Made by a program: the position numbers and the translations under genes. A stretch of 64,000 bases of DNA from NCBI RefSeq assembly GCF_016802725.1, contig NC_052665.1:23126501-23190500 (forward strand), in the 5' to 3' direction. The notes beneath the pieces were generated by a model. The model saw only the letters and a list, made by a program, of their open reading frames with translations. It had not been told where the DNA came from and did no database searches. The stretch's first letter is position 1. Each line of letters starts with the position of its first letter. This DNA comes from Solenopsis invicta. Its lineage: Eukaryota > Arthropoda > Insecta > Hymenoptera > Formicidae. Positions 11,088 to 20,881 of this stretch are shown in pieces.

Positions 11088-12720
11088 TCAGAATGAGTCC
11101 GACTCGACTCTGAACAACGGCATTTGGAGTGCCGCCCGTGCCATTGACAATAACGTGAGCGTAACTTTGCGCTTCAAGTTGAGCGCTTGGACAACGTATT
11201 CCGAAACGATGCATTGCTCTGCGCAGAAATCCAAGAGCACGCGCGCAGTCAGAGACACCCCAGTCTCAGATTGCAAGGTGACTACGGTCGTTGTTAGAAG
11301 TTGCTCGGTGCCGCAGGACTCACTAAGAATCTGAGGAGAGCTGGATGTAACATGCGTGGTGGTTTCCCCTGAGGAGAGATGTTGCGTTGTAGATCTGGAA
11401 TGTTGTTCGTCTTGGTGAAGTCGCGTGTGGTGCAACCCAGCGCACACGAGACACCGCCCTTGAGATTTGCACTCGTCGACCTTGTGACGGTTGCTGAGGC
11501 AATTCGTGCAGGGCAAATGAAAGCACCTTGCTGTCAACAAAGACCTTTGTTGACAGCAAGGTGCTTTCATTTGCCCTGCGAAAGAGCGGTAAAGCCTTTG
11601 CACAAGCTAATGAAATGTGGTCCTTGACAATGCGCACAGAAACCAGGGTCCAAGGACTTCGAACTGTTCGATTTTGAAGGGGAGGAAACTGTCGTGTGAA
11701 CAACGGTGCTCTTCCCCTTTGGTTGTTTGCCCGAGTTTCCCTGTTGACCGTTGGAAAATTTTCCCTTGGAATCTGCTGATGCCTGAGTTTCGGCCTCGAC
11801 TCTGTCCAAGGTCTGGATCCGGTCCTCAAGAAACTTCTTGAAAAGTTTAAACTTCGGGAAGGAACCGTCCTGAAGAGTTTCAACCTGCTTCGCCCAGTCC
11901 ATGCGTGTTGCAGAAGCTAACTTGGACTCGATGCATTGAATGAACACCATATCCCAGTGTTCAACAGGAAGCTTTAGTGACTTAAAGGCGTTTATGCTTT
12001 CGTTAGTTGTATTGAGAAGGCCACTCAAATGCGCGCTTGTCTCCTTAGCCGACGAAGGCAGCGCGAGCAACGCATTGAAGTGAGTAGAAAACCTAAGAAA
12101 AATGTTGTCGTATTGACTGCAGAGCGACTCCCAGGCAGTAGTAAAATTCTTTCCGGTGACCTCCAGTCCCTTGAGCTTGCCTCCAGCCTTTCCTTCTAGG
12201 GAGTTGAGAAGATGCTGAAATTTAATGACTGCGGTTATGCTCGGATAGTTCAGCGAGCTGACAAGCGATTGAAATTTGCTCTTGAAGCTTTGCCAATCCC
12301 TCTGAGTCCCGTCGAATTTCGGGAGCTTGACGCGTTCGAGTTGGGAAGTCGAGGTTGAAACGATTGAACCAGATCTGCATACAGGTCCACCGCTTAGCAC
12401 AGGCATCATTCTCGCGGCAATGCGCTCGGTTAGCCACGACTTGGCCGACATATAGGTCGACAATCCTGACTCGTAGAGGTTCTCCTTGAAATATGTGCGA
12501 CCCTTGAGTTCCTCGACACGAGGAAAGAGCACATAATCTCTTGACTGCAAGTTTTTCTAATAATCTTCAAGGAGACGATTTCGCGTTTGATAATCGCTTA
12601 GCGTCATGTCTTTCGCGGCCTTCTGTTTAGAGGTATTTGCCTGAAAGTTTGCGATCAGCTCGAGGTCACGCTTCTGTCTCGCGCCAAGGTCTCGTCAATT
12701 TCCGCACGCTCCAACGGCAT
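11088..12720 (-). pseudogene. BEL/Pao gag with zinc knuckles and start of protease (broken)
   Basis: The likely start is the ATG at 12720-12718 (MPLERAEIDETLAR). A frameshift follows near 12680, and the main frame then runs 12550-11567. It contains the DUF1759-type gag core with LPKFDGTQRDWQSFKSKF, LEGKAGGKLKGLEVTG and LKLPVEHWD, then a first knuckle (CAHCQGPHFISLC). Frame 11603-11088 continues with CTNCLSNRHKVDEC and CLVCAGLHHTRLH, then a retropepsin-like ARVLLDFCAEQC in which the usual D-S-G is changed to D-F-C. Between the two frames lies a perfect 35-bp foldback (11508-11579) that destroys the reading frame. Confidence 0.8.
11508..11579. repeat. Perfect 35-bp inverted duplication inside gag
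   Basis: Arms 11508-11542 and 11545-11579 are exact reverse complements separated by AC. The arm starts GCAGGGCAAATGAAAGCACC. The right arm copies gag coding sequence in reverse orientation, so this is a template-switch or foldback replication scar, not a regulatory palindrome. Confidence 0.92.
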
Positions 12721-13552
12721 GATGTAGAAGACAGCGCGTTTCAAAATTAAATTTGCGCCAAATAACGGCGCGAGTAAAATTTAAGGCGCGTATTGTTTCA
12801 ACACCGTCGCGGAAGGAAAGTAAACGAGAGTCTGGTCGCGAACAAATAACGCAAGTCGACGGAAAAGGAGTCAGCAAATGTCGCACGAATTCCGCGGATC
12901 GCGTAAGGAAATAAGACGTTAAATGCGAGCGAGCGTTCAATACGGAGCACGCTGTAGCATGCACGTTTGCGGGCGTGCAAGCGAGAGTGCTGCACGTTGG
13001 AACGCCAGTGGAGAAAGAGAGAGAGAGCAACCGGTTTCACACCGTGCTCCGAGCGAGCGAGACATGTGCGCGAGGCGTGTAGATGCGTGAAGCGTAGATG
13101 CTGGTATCGTCCCTCTCCGTGCCGCTCCCCCCTCCCCAAACTTACGTTGCTTGCGGGTTGGGGGGGGGGATGTGCTCGGGGACGATGTCTACGTTCCGTC
13201 ATTGGTCCTCCGGTTGCCCCGAGCTTGTTTACGACTCGAGGATTTTGCACACTGCTATTTTCTCAATGTCCTGCTCCGCGGCACGTGCAAGCACGCGTGA
13301 GCAAGTGTAGAAAACCTGGAGACCGACTCCTGGTGCTCCGCACGGCTATGTCCTTGCTTCCAGTCAACAGCCTGACGTACCGTGCACTTGCAAGTCTGCG
13401 CATACACACACGTGACGCGCCAAAGACGAAGAGTTCACAGGATGTACGGAATGTTCGCCGGGAACCGTGCCGGCATCCAAGATGGCTCACAAAACCGCGT
13501 GGCGAGTTGCCGGCCTATCGCTCGTCCTTGCTCCGATTCCAACGCCGTTGGT
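12721..13552 (-). other. BEL/Pao leader between primer-binding site and gag
   Basis: About 830 bp of GC-rich sequence with no convincing minus-strand protein. It contains a GA-rich run near 13014-13028 and a G run near 13159. It probably represents the untranslated leader of the retrotransposon. The plus-strand open frames here are unlike any family I know and overlap the primer-binding site, so they are not called. Confidence 0.45.
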
Positions 13553-13570
13553 ATCCGGCTCGAAGGACCA
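13553..13570 (-). other. Primer-binding site of BEL/Pao element
   Basis: On the minus strand this reads TGGTCCTTCGAGCCGGAT, the form of primer-binding site I associate with insect BEL/Pao elements. It lies just inside the putative 5' LTR and sets the orientation of the element. It would pair with a host tRNA 3' end to prime minus-strand cDNA. Confidence 0.65.
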
Positions 13571-13574
13571 AAAA

Positions 13575-13982
13575 TTATGGTGACGCACTTTCCGCTGCAG
13601 GAAGGCGTTTCCAAATAGTTTAGTTTTAAATTAAGTTAAGTTACGAGAGGACGAGGAGTAGCAGAGCCGGGTGGTATAACGCGCACGCGATTAACAAGAG
13701 CGGACACTTTATTCGATTTTTGCACAGGTGTTTCTCTCTCGAAGTCGTACAGTAAGCTAAGGCTCGCGCTCGGAAAATCGCTGACCGAAGAGCCGATCAG
13801 GGGGGAGGAAAGGCGCGAGGCTCGGGAACGCGACCGCCGAATCTTGCGACGTTCCGCGTGATGGAGATAAGGGTCTCAAATTCGCTTGTTCGAGGCCCCC
13901 CTACAAGCATTCGTAATGCTCGCATGCGGAGCTCGAGCATCACTGAGGAGTGCCCGTTCGCGGCGACAATTCCGCGCGAACA
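13575..13982 (-). repeat. Putative 5' LTR of BEL/Pao element
   Basis: On the minus strand the stretch begins TGTTCGCGCGG, contains a polyadenylation signal (AATAAAGTGTCC, near 13710) and ends next to the primer-binding site. Boundaries are estimated. No matching 3' LTR is visible at 1-777, so the assignment rests on position and signals only. Confidence 0.45.
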
Positions 13983-14545
13983 ATAAGCAAAATAAAGCTT
14001 ATTTTATTACAAATTTAACGCTATATGATAAAGTTATGATACAACATTCCCATTTTCCAAAAATAATTAAAAACCTCTCATACGCATGATACGCGCACCC
14101 GTCTGCGCGTTTTTGAGCTACGGAAGTGTCCCCCTTCAATTTTGACGAGCGTTTAATATGTTGTAGTACAAATGAAAATAAAGGGCACGTATTATTTTAT
14201 ACCTGGAGAGATCAGTTGAAAAAAATTGGTTTTTTTTCTTTTTAAGTGTGTATTGTCGAAACTATAAAAGATAGAAAAAATGTTTTATTTGAAAGTTAAA
14301 CGGCTTGAAGAGTACTTCATAATAATAATAAAAAATTATTTCATTTCTTTTTACATTTTCTCCCACCATTTACGTATTTCTTTAAAAAAAAATTTTTTTT
14401 TTAATAAGCAAAATAAAGCAAATATTTTATTACAAATTCAATGGTATATAACAAAGATATAATGCAATCTTTTTATTTTTCAAAAATTATTAAAAACCAC
14501 TCCATAACGCACGGTATCGCCTACCCATCCGTGCGTTCGATATTA
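13980..14545 (+). repeat. Satellite-like repeat, about 1.3 units
   Basis: AATAAGCAAAATAAAGC.. at about 13983 recurs at about 14403, giving a period of about 420 bp. After it come TTCCAAAAATAATTAAAAACC and a CCGTCTGCGCG-type block. The same unit, reverse-complemented, occurs twice at 45.13-46.05 kb. It encodes no convincing protein; the short frames here are accidental. Confidence 0.7.
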
Positions 14546-15540
14546 CTTCACAATAAAACAGATTTGTCTTATATGGCTTTGATTACGCAAACGAGCACAA
14601 AGGCAAATCAATATAATACAATAAATGTTGAAATAACAGTTTTATAATAATAATAGTAATAATAAAATAATATTTTTTTTAAACCGATAAAATTAGTCAA
14701 ATTTTTTTGATAATATATCATAGTATGTACAAAAAACAAATTAAAAATAAAGAAATTATTATTTATTCATAACTTGTTTTTAATTGTGTTGTAGCCTAAG
14801 CTAACACCAGTGCATAGCAACAAAAAGCGATTTCGTTGCTATGCATATTAATTTTTACGCAAATATTCGCTAAACGCAAAAGCAACGCACGGATCGTCTT
14901 TCGAAACTTCCTCTCGAAAGACCTGCCGAAAACGCGACGAAAAGGTAGTCTTTCGCCGAATGTCGCACCGCCGCCAATTCAGCGTGTAGCCGACCTGCAA
15001 TTTAGCATCAGCAATATTGGAGGATAAAAAGGGCCTCCAAATCGGGAAACATTGGAGAATAACTTGAACAACCGTTAGAGTAACATCACGGCCGTGCGTA
15101 ACTTACACGTCGAGCCGTGACGCGATAGAAGGAAGATAACACGCACCACAGCCCATTGTAACAGGGCATCTAAGTATAAGCAATACCTGTACAAGAAGAA
15201 GTATCAAGAATAAATCTACATTGTATTGCGACAAGAAAGGTGTTTCTTGATTGGCAATCCGTCTGAGTAACTTTTGAGTAACAAATATATTATCTTAGTA
15301 TATAATTTTGTATGTTTACATTTTCTACATTTATATAATGATTTTACAAATAAGCTAAAAGTATTATTAAACTTAATTAAATTATTTTCTCAGATTAAAA
15401 AATGTGATTATCTTAAATATAAAAAGAGTTATATTTCCTAGTAATTAATTTCTAGAACCGCAAAAAATAGATTACTTAATTTAAAAAAATTTTTTTTATG
15501 TATATTTTATTTACATAAATATTAAAAAAGAAATCTTTTT
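14546..15540. other. AT-rich intergenic DNA with a possible solo LTR
   Basis: From about 14788 to 15285 there is a TATA-like AGGATAAAAAGGGC (about 15020), an AATAAA (about 15210), a TGTTGTAG start and a TAACA end. This could be a solo LTR, but no TSD is visible. An 11-bp inverted repeat (TGCATAGCAAC.. and ..GTTGCTATGCA) lies at 14811-14846. The remainder is AT-rich DNA in which I see nothing. Confidence 0.3.
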
Positions 15541-15603
15541 AACCCGACTGCAAGTAAGTAAACTTTTGAATAGGAAAAGTTGGCAGGTTAGAAGAAAGAC
15601 GAG

Positions 15604-15950
15604 ATGGAGGAAGGAAAGGAGAGAGGGAAGGAGAAGGAAAAGGAAGTAGAAGGGAATGGAGAGGAAAAGAGAAGAATGGGAAAGCCGAGCAAGGCAGAAA
15701 GTCTAATGAGGGATAGATCAAACAGTGCGCCGATGCTAGAATTGTTGAAGAGAGGAGAGAAAAGGAAGGGTAAACAGGAGAAGGAGACTAGAGTTGAGAA
15801 GGGAGAAATCTTTAAGAGGAGCAATAAAGTAAAGAGATTGCCGGCGAGACAAGAAGAAGGAGGGCTAAGGGAGATATTAAGGGAGGTGAGGAAAGGTTTT
15901 AAGGAAATAAAAAGCAAATTAAGAGAATTGAGGGAAGGTAGGGAAAAAAT
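15604..15950 (+). pseudogene. LINE B ORF1, first block
   Basis: A lysine- and glutamate-rich start (MEEGKERGKEKEKEVEGN) is followed by SLMRDRSNSAPMLELLKRGE and a charged helix ending LREVRKGFKEIKSKLREL. It looks like the coiled-coil nucleic-acid-binding ORF1 product of an insect LINE. The frame is cut by element A1 at 15951. The first ATG of the open frame is taken as start. Confidence 0.6.
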
Positions 15951-16690
15951 TCCCGTAGTGGTCTGAAGTCGTTTCGGGGCCTCCCGAGGCTGCGGAACGA
16001 CTCCAGATACAGGAATTGGCGTTCCTGCGGTTCCCGAGCTTGCTAGGGAATCTGCGGTCTCTCGTAGGCCGCAGATTCAGGGATTTCAGCGATCCTGGCG
16101 CCCGAGCTGACACACTGTAATCCGTCACGTGCTGAAATTACGTGCGGGACGGACCGGGGGCCTGGGCTTCACCGCTCGGGCCGCGAGGAGTAAACCTCTA
16201 TAAAAAATCCAAGGGCGGCGTCTGGGGCACGGGATCTTGTGCCGTCTAATAGCGGTGCTGGGCTCCGTGTCGCGGACGCCAACTTCGCGAGTTGGCTGGC
16301 AGCTTGCTGCCACTTTACGACGTGGGGGGTCCGTAGGGGTCCGGGGTCGATCCGAGGCCTCCCGAGGCTGCGGACCGACTCAGGATACAAGAAGAGGCGT
16401 TCCTGCGGTTCCCGAGCTCGCTAGGGGGTATGCGGTCTCTCGTAGGCCGCAGACTCAGGGACATCAGCGACCCTGGCGCCCGAGCTGGTATACCGTAATC
16501 CATCACGTGCTGAAATTATGTGCGGGATGGACCGATGGCCCGGGTTTCACCGCCCGGGCTGCAAAGAGTAAACCTCTATAAAAAATCCAAGAGTGGCGTC
16601 TGTGGCGCGGGGTGTCGCTCCGTGTAACAGCGGGGCGGTGTTTCGTGTCTCAGGCGCCAGCGTCTTTAGTCGGCTGGCGACATGCTGCCG
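15951..16690 (+). promoter_or_regulatory. Two tandem 5' monomers of A1, each with a TATA-like box
   Basis: Monomer 1 (about 15951-16327) and monomer 2 (about 16328-16690) share CCTCCCGAGGCTGCGG, GGCGTTCCTGCGG, CGCCCGAGCTG and GTGCTGAAATTA. Both contain CCTCTATAAAAAATCCAAG (about 16193 and 16572). A3 and A4 each have a single monomer that starts CCGTAGGGGTCTGGAG, like monomer 2 here. A tandem 5' monomer with a TATA-like box suggests an internal or self-carried promoter, as in rodent L1 monomers. Promoter activity is inferred. Confidence 0.65.
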
Positions 16691-16884
16691 GGGTGGGGGC
16701 GCCGGTCCGGGGTGGTTCTTGGCAGGTGCTTGCACTGGTCTGGGGCTTGCCCGGACCGTCTCCCCCGCCTTGAGGAATCCGTGGCCCATGGATTGCCTCG
16801 GGCCCCCGGACATCGGCTTGAGTAGGCTCCGGGGCGAGGGGTGGGGTTCTCCTCGTTAAATAAGACCCCACTTATGGAAATGAC

Positions 16885-19800
16885 ATGGGCAAAAAAAAGA
16901 ATAAGAAGTTACCACCCAGGGGTGAACGGACACCCCAGGGCCGGCATGGGGGGGGGCTAGGGTCTCGGGTCCCCCCTTGTCGACATCGAGCGACGAACGG
17001 TCGAGTGGAGTGCCCACAGGCTCCGCCGACCATAGTGTGGGGATAGGTGAGGCCGACCCTCTTAAGGCCTTTTCGGAGTTGTACGTGGCGTACCTTCAAA
17101 GGCTCTCTCGGAGGATTTTCGGGGACGACTTTAAGCCGGAAACGAGAGATCTGCTGCACATAGATGAGGTGGACAATGAGTCGAGACAAAGGAGAGGTAT
17201 GGAGCCTTGGTGCTCTGACGAAAGGCTCAATTAGTTTGAAAGCTTCGACTTGGATCAAAAAGAGAACGAATCCTCAAAGAAGGACAGGCGCAGGGCCGAG
17301 CGGGAGCAGACTCTTCTTATTTTGAGGCAATCCGTGCCCCTCGCCCCGGACGCCGGGGGGGGGACAATCTCGCTGCCCGGAGGAGGGCCCGGAGTGAAGC
17401 CGGCCGATAAGGCCGAGGCCCCCGTTCCTCCCACTGGGGAGCCTTTGGGCCGGTCAACCGGCGGACGCCGGTGGACCTGGCCTTGATAGGGAGGCGCGTC
17501 GATCGCGCTCCCTGTTTCCGGGTCGGTTGCTCGGCGGACGCCGCATGGCGGATGCCGAGCAACCTGGCGGGGACACGGGGGAGCATCGATCGCGCTCACG
17601 CTCGCCGATCCGCATCCGCGGGGGTGAGGCCAACTCATCTGATGAGTCTCTTCAGGGCGCCTTCGGGGATGTGGATCGGTCCAAAGAGGTACAGACCTCC
17701 AGGGGCGCGACGGATCCGGTCGCCCCTCCGGCTGGGCCCACGGAGGAGGTTGTGGTTACCCCGGATATTCCGGGTGTGCCCGTCAAATCCGAGACATAGC
17801 GCAGGAGGAAGCGGGCGCGTGGCCGTCCCCGGTTGGATGGGAGCGGACCTTTTAGGTGTCCGTCTCCCCTCTCAGACGGGGCGGACATAGAGGACTGCTT
17901 CCAGGGAGTGCCCATGGAGGGTTTCAGAGCCCGAGGGGCTCAGAGCCAACGTGTTGCGTGACTCTGAGTCGGAGAATGATGCGATGTCGGGCGGGTCTGA
18001 TTTGCGGCCCAGGCAGCGAATCAAGATATTCCCGACGTTATTCACTCCCGAGCAGCGTCGGGAGCTGGATCGGGAGATACGGGTGATCTCCCGCAGCACC
18101 ACGACCGATCTGGCCGGCTTGGCCGACGGTTGGCTGCGGGAGGTAGAAACTGTCCGGACAAAGTGCACCAAGCTCGGGATGCATGGTGCCTTGTCCGGGC
18201 AGATGAAGAAGTGCACTCATCTCGCTCGCGAAGCGGTGATGACCCTGGCCTACCGGGCCATGGGCCGCCTCGGGCGGGATGATGGCCAAGAGGATGTTTT
18301 GGCCGCGGCACGTGAGGAGGAATTACGAATCCTCCGTGCCGAGATCGACGATTTACGGGGGCAACTGGGGGTTGCGAAGAGAGCACTCGTGCTCCAATTG
18401 GGACCCTCAGGTGCGTCCTGGACCGGGGAGGGGGTCTCCTCTCGTCCCCCGGCGGCTCCAGCTGCGGTCTCTGACCCCAACCCCTCTTCTTTCAAGGAGA
18501 AGGTGCTCGGGATGCTGGGGCGGCTGTCGGAGTCGATGGGGGATATGGAGAGGCGCCTGGCGCGGGTCGAGGCGGGGGCTGCCTCAGCTTCCGCCTTGAC
18601 TGGCGCCGGTGCGAAACGCGTGAGGGAGGATCGTCGAGGGGACCGGGGTCCGCAAGAGGAGCCCTCTGCCCCCGAGCCCCCCATAGCCTCGCGGCTCCGG
18701 CTGCCTCGGCACCGTCGACAGACGAGACGGAGTGGTCGGCCGTGGTGGGCCGGAAGCAGAAGAGGAGGGTTGCGACGGGTGGGGCGCCGGCCCCGCGCCC
18801 TCGAAGACCGGCCGGGGTCGTTCCCTTCCCTGGCCGGGTGCTGCCGGTGCTGGTGCCTCGGGTGGGGGTGGTGCGGCACAGTCGCTCCCCTTCCCCCGGG
18901 GCCTTGGGCCGGGGGCAAGAAAAAGAAAAAAAGGGACCTAAGGGGGATGAACCCGGAGGGGGGGCCGCCGCCGTCTCGGGCGGCGTCCTCTGCCCCGGGT
19001 GCGGTAGGGAGGCGGATCCCGAGATCCTCCGTGGTTGCGATCACGGTGGAGCCGGGGTGTGCCTCCTACACCGACATCATGCGGAGGTCCAGGACGGCGA
19101 TCAACCTGAGGAAGATCCTCCTTCAGGCCGAACTGGGCCTCAAATTTCGGGTATTCCAGCCGAGAGTGTCCTTTGGAGGATCCCCAGCTCAGATAGCCGG
19201 CCGGCGGCGGAGCGCCTCGCGGCCAAGATGACGCGCGTGGCGCGGGGCCCAGGGCTCCGGATTACCTGCCCTATGCGTAGGGTGAGAGTCCGGGTGTCCG
19301 GGTTCTTCGACTCCACCGAGCCGGAGGAGGTGGCGGCAGCGCTAGCAGGCGCCGATGCCTGCAGCGCTGCCGATATTAAGGTCGGCAGGATTACTCGCGG
19401 CCGCCGGGACATTGACTCTGTGATCGCACAATGCCCGGTTGCGGCGGCTGCGAGGCTCGCCAAGGTAGGGCGAGTGGCCCTGGGCTGGACGGCTGCACGC
19501 GTGGAGGTGCTTAAGGCGCCTCCTCAGCGTTGCTACCGCTGCCTGGCTCAGAGCCATATGCAGCATCGGTGTCCCGGTTACACAGACCGGGCCTGGTGCT
19601 GTTTCAACTGCGGCGGGGAGGGTCACACTCGGGCTCAGTGCGAGAATCAGCCGTACTGTCCAGAGTATGCATGTCGCAACAAGGCAGCCAACCACCGTCC
19701 GAGTGGTTTGGGCTGCCCATGTCAAGGAGGGCTGGGGGGCCTCCTCCCTCTTTGCCGGATCTGGGGAGGGCGGAGGAGATGAAGGTGGAGCGGCCTCCGT

Positions 19801-20207
19801 CACCGCCGGACGCCGGCGCTGCTCACGGCGCTCAGGCCGTTGGGGGCGACGGACCGGTGGAGGCCGAGGCCGCCGAGGGGGGTGCGTCTCTTGCGGGCGA
19901 GGTCCCTGTCGATGGGGCCTCATCCGCGGAAGACGCTCGGTTGCCGGGGTCTTCCTCGGACTCGTCGGAGTCCGGGAAGGAGCCCCCGCCGCCAAAGACT
20001 AGCGCAGTCGACGAGACCGGCGCCTCGGACGCTGTCAGCGTGACGAGTCACGCTTCTGAGGAGAACCTTCCCGTAGCCAGGGTGATACTCTCACCCCTCC
20101 CCCAACTCCCGCAGAGGGAGCGGAAGGGGAGTAAGGCCTCGAGGGAGGAGAGGCCTAGTGCGCCCTCCCCGGGGCCGCCCGTCCTTGACAAGGGGGAGCG
20201 GCGGTGA
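16885..20207 (+). pseudogene. A1 ORF1, Gag-like zinc-knuckle protein (broken)
   Basis: The likely start is the ATG at 16885 (MGKKKNKKLPPRGERTPQGR). It aligns with the ATG at 25939 of A3 (LP.RG.R.PQGR), which supports the choice. Frameshifts (one in the G run near 16946) and stops split the frame. Recognisable parts are the conserved RGRPRLDGSGPFR..PLSDGAD, the STTTDLAGLADGWLREVE block (about 18090-18150), a coiled coil, and an R1-type C-terminal region. That region has three zinc-binding motifs: CYRCLAQSHMQHRC, CFNCGGEGHTRAQC and CPEYACRNKAANHR (one Cys altered). The product would package its own RNA as a ribonucleoprotein. Confidence 0.75.
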
Positions 20208-20796
20208 GTGCCGCCCCTCGGGTGCCCGCCCTTAGCTGGGGGACAGCTAAGCAACGGGACGGGGTCCAGGCTGATGGAGCCCGGTGCTAGGCGAGATGTT
20301 CTCTTCCCTGGCGCCCGGCCCGGCCACGTAGAGCGCCGTGGACGGGAGTAGGCGGGGCGGGCGGCGGTAACCGCTCGTCCCTAGGCGTGGGGCTCGCACC
20401 GGCGATATGCCGACAGCGGCCCCGTGGTCCTAAATGAGCGCGGGGGTGCGTGATGCCTAGCTCCGCACCCCCGGGGTCGGGCTAGGCCCTACCGACCAAC
20501 GTATCTTGGCTGGGCCAGCAAAGCCCGACTCCCAACTCGACGAACTGGCGCGTTGGCGAGCTCCATGCTCCGACCCCCTGTGGAGGGATGTTGGTGTATG
20601 CCTCTGCAATCCCGATCCCTCCACACACTGGGGTGAGATGGGCTCGGTGAGTTTTAAGTAAGTAGGTGGGCCGGGCCACTTTTCTGCCGCGCAAGCGGTC
20701 TGTGCCGGCGAGGGGTACCGCGTCCCGAGTCCCACACTCCCGTTGTCTAGCCAACCCGGGGTGCCATGAGCATTTTCCTCCCGTTAAAAAAAAAAA
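20208..20796 (+). other. A1 3' UTR and poly(A)
   Basis: GC-rich tail with no protein. It aligns in segments with the other A tails (GAACTGGCGCGT, CTCCGACCCCC, TCGGTGAGTTTTAAGTAAGTAGG, GTGCCATGAGCATTTTCC). The poly(A) is at 20786-20796. No endonuclease or reverse transcriptase is encoded between ORF1 and this tail. Confidence 0.8.
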
Positions 20797-20881
20797 GTCG
20801 GAAAAAATGAAAAGAGAAAATGAGGAAAAAAGTAGACAATTTGGAAAGAAAACTGGAGGATATAGAGAAGGGTGGAGAAAA
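20797..20881 (+). pseudogene. LINE B ORF1, second block
   Basis: This 85-bp purine-rich island lies between A1 and A2. In one frame it reads as a charged coiled-coil segment (NLERKLEDIEKGWRK). It begins with the right TSD of A1 and ends with GGGTGGAGAAAA, the left TSD of A2 (20870-20881). Confidence 0.65.

Larger units (their letters stand above)
770..13982 (-). mobile_element. BEL/Pao LTR retrotransposon, degenerate, split by nested insertions
   Basis: Read on the minus strand, the order is putative LTR (13982-13575), primer-binding site (13570-13553), a long leader, gag (12720 to about 11090), protease, reverse transcriptase, RNase H, integrase and the pol C-terminus (778). This gag-PR-RT-RH-IN order with a YVDD reverse transcriptase, an A17-type region and a C-terminal DUF5641-like domain is diagnostic of BEL/Pao. 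Between 4310 and 10967 it is interrupted by R1-like LINE C1. The 15-bp TSD GGCCGTCAAGATGGC (4295-4309 and 10968-10982) shows that the two halves were once contiguous. Several frameshifts and a foldback duplication make it non-functional. Confidence 0.85.
15951..20796 (+). mobile_element. ORF1-only retroelement, copy A1 (divergent subfamily)
   Basis: The 4846-bp element starts CCCGTAGTGGTCTG and ends TGCCATGAGCATTTTCCTC..poly(A). A likely TSD is GTAGGGAAAAAAT before it and GTCGGAAAAAAT after it. It has two 5' monomers, a leader, a long degenerate ORF1 (16885-20207) and a 3' UTR of about 580 bp. No endonuclease or RT sequence is present. The protein is clearly related to A4 but much more divergent than A2 and A3 are, so A1 represents a second subfamily. 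Confidence 0.85.

Noticed and set aside
12967..13623. 218-codon plus-strand frame beside gag
   Set aside because: It is antisense to the BEL leader and overlaps the primer-binding site, with no recognisable domain. Arg/Cys-rich composition fits translated GC-rich non-coding DNA.
14788..15285. Solo LTR as a confident call
   Set aside because: Promoter-like and poly(A)-like signals exist, but there is no TSD and no second copy in the window, so it is only mentioned as possible.
15588..15917. Pyrimidine-rich antisense frames over LINE B (also 36076-37419)
   Set aside because: Low-complexity Ser/Phe/Leu/Pro proteins are the antisense shadow of purine-rich coding sequence.
20208..20735. Long frames on either strand in the A 3' UTRs as a hidden ORF2
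   Set aside because: None contains endonuclease (GDFN, SDH) or RT (YADD) motifs, and they are not conserved between A1, A2, A3 and A4.
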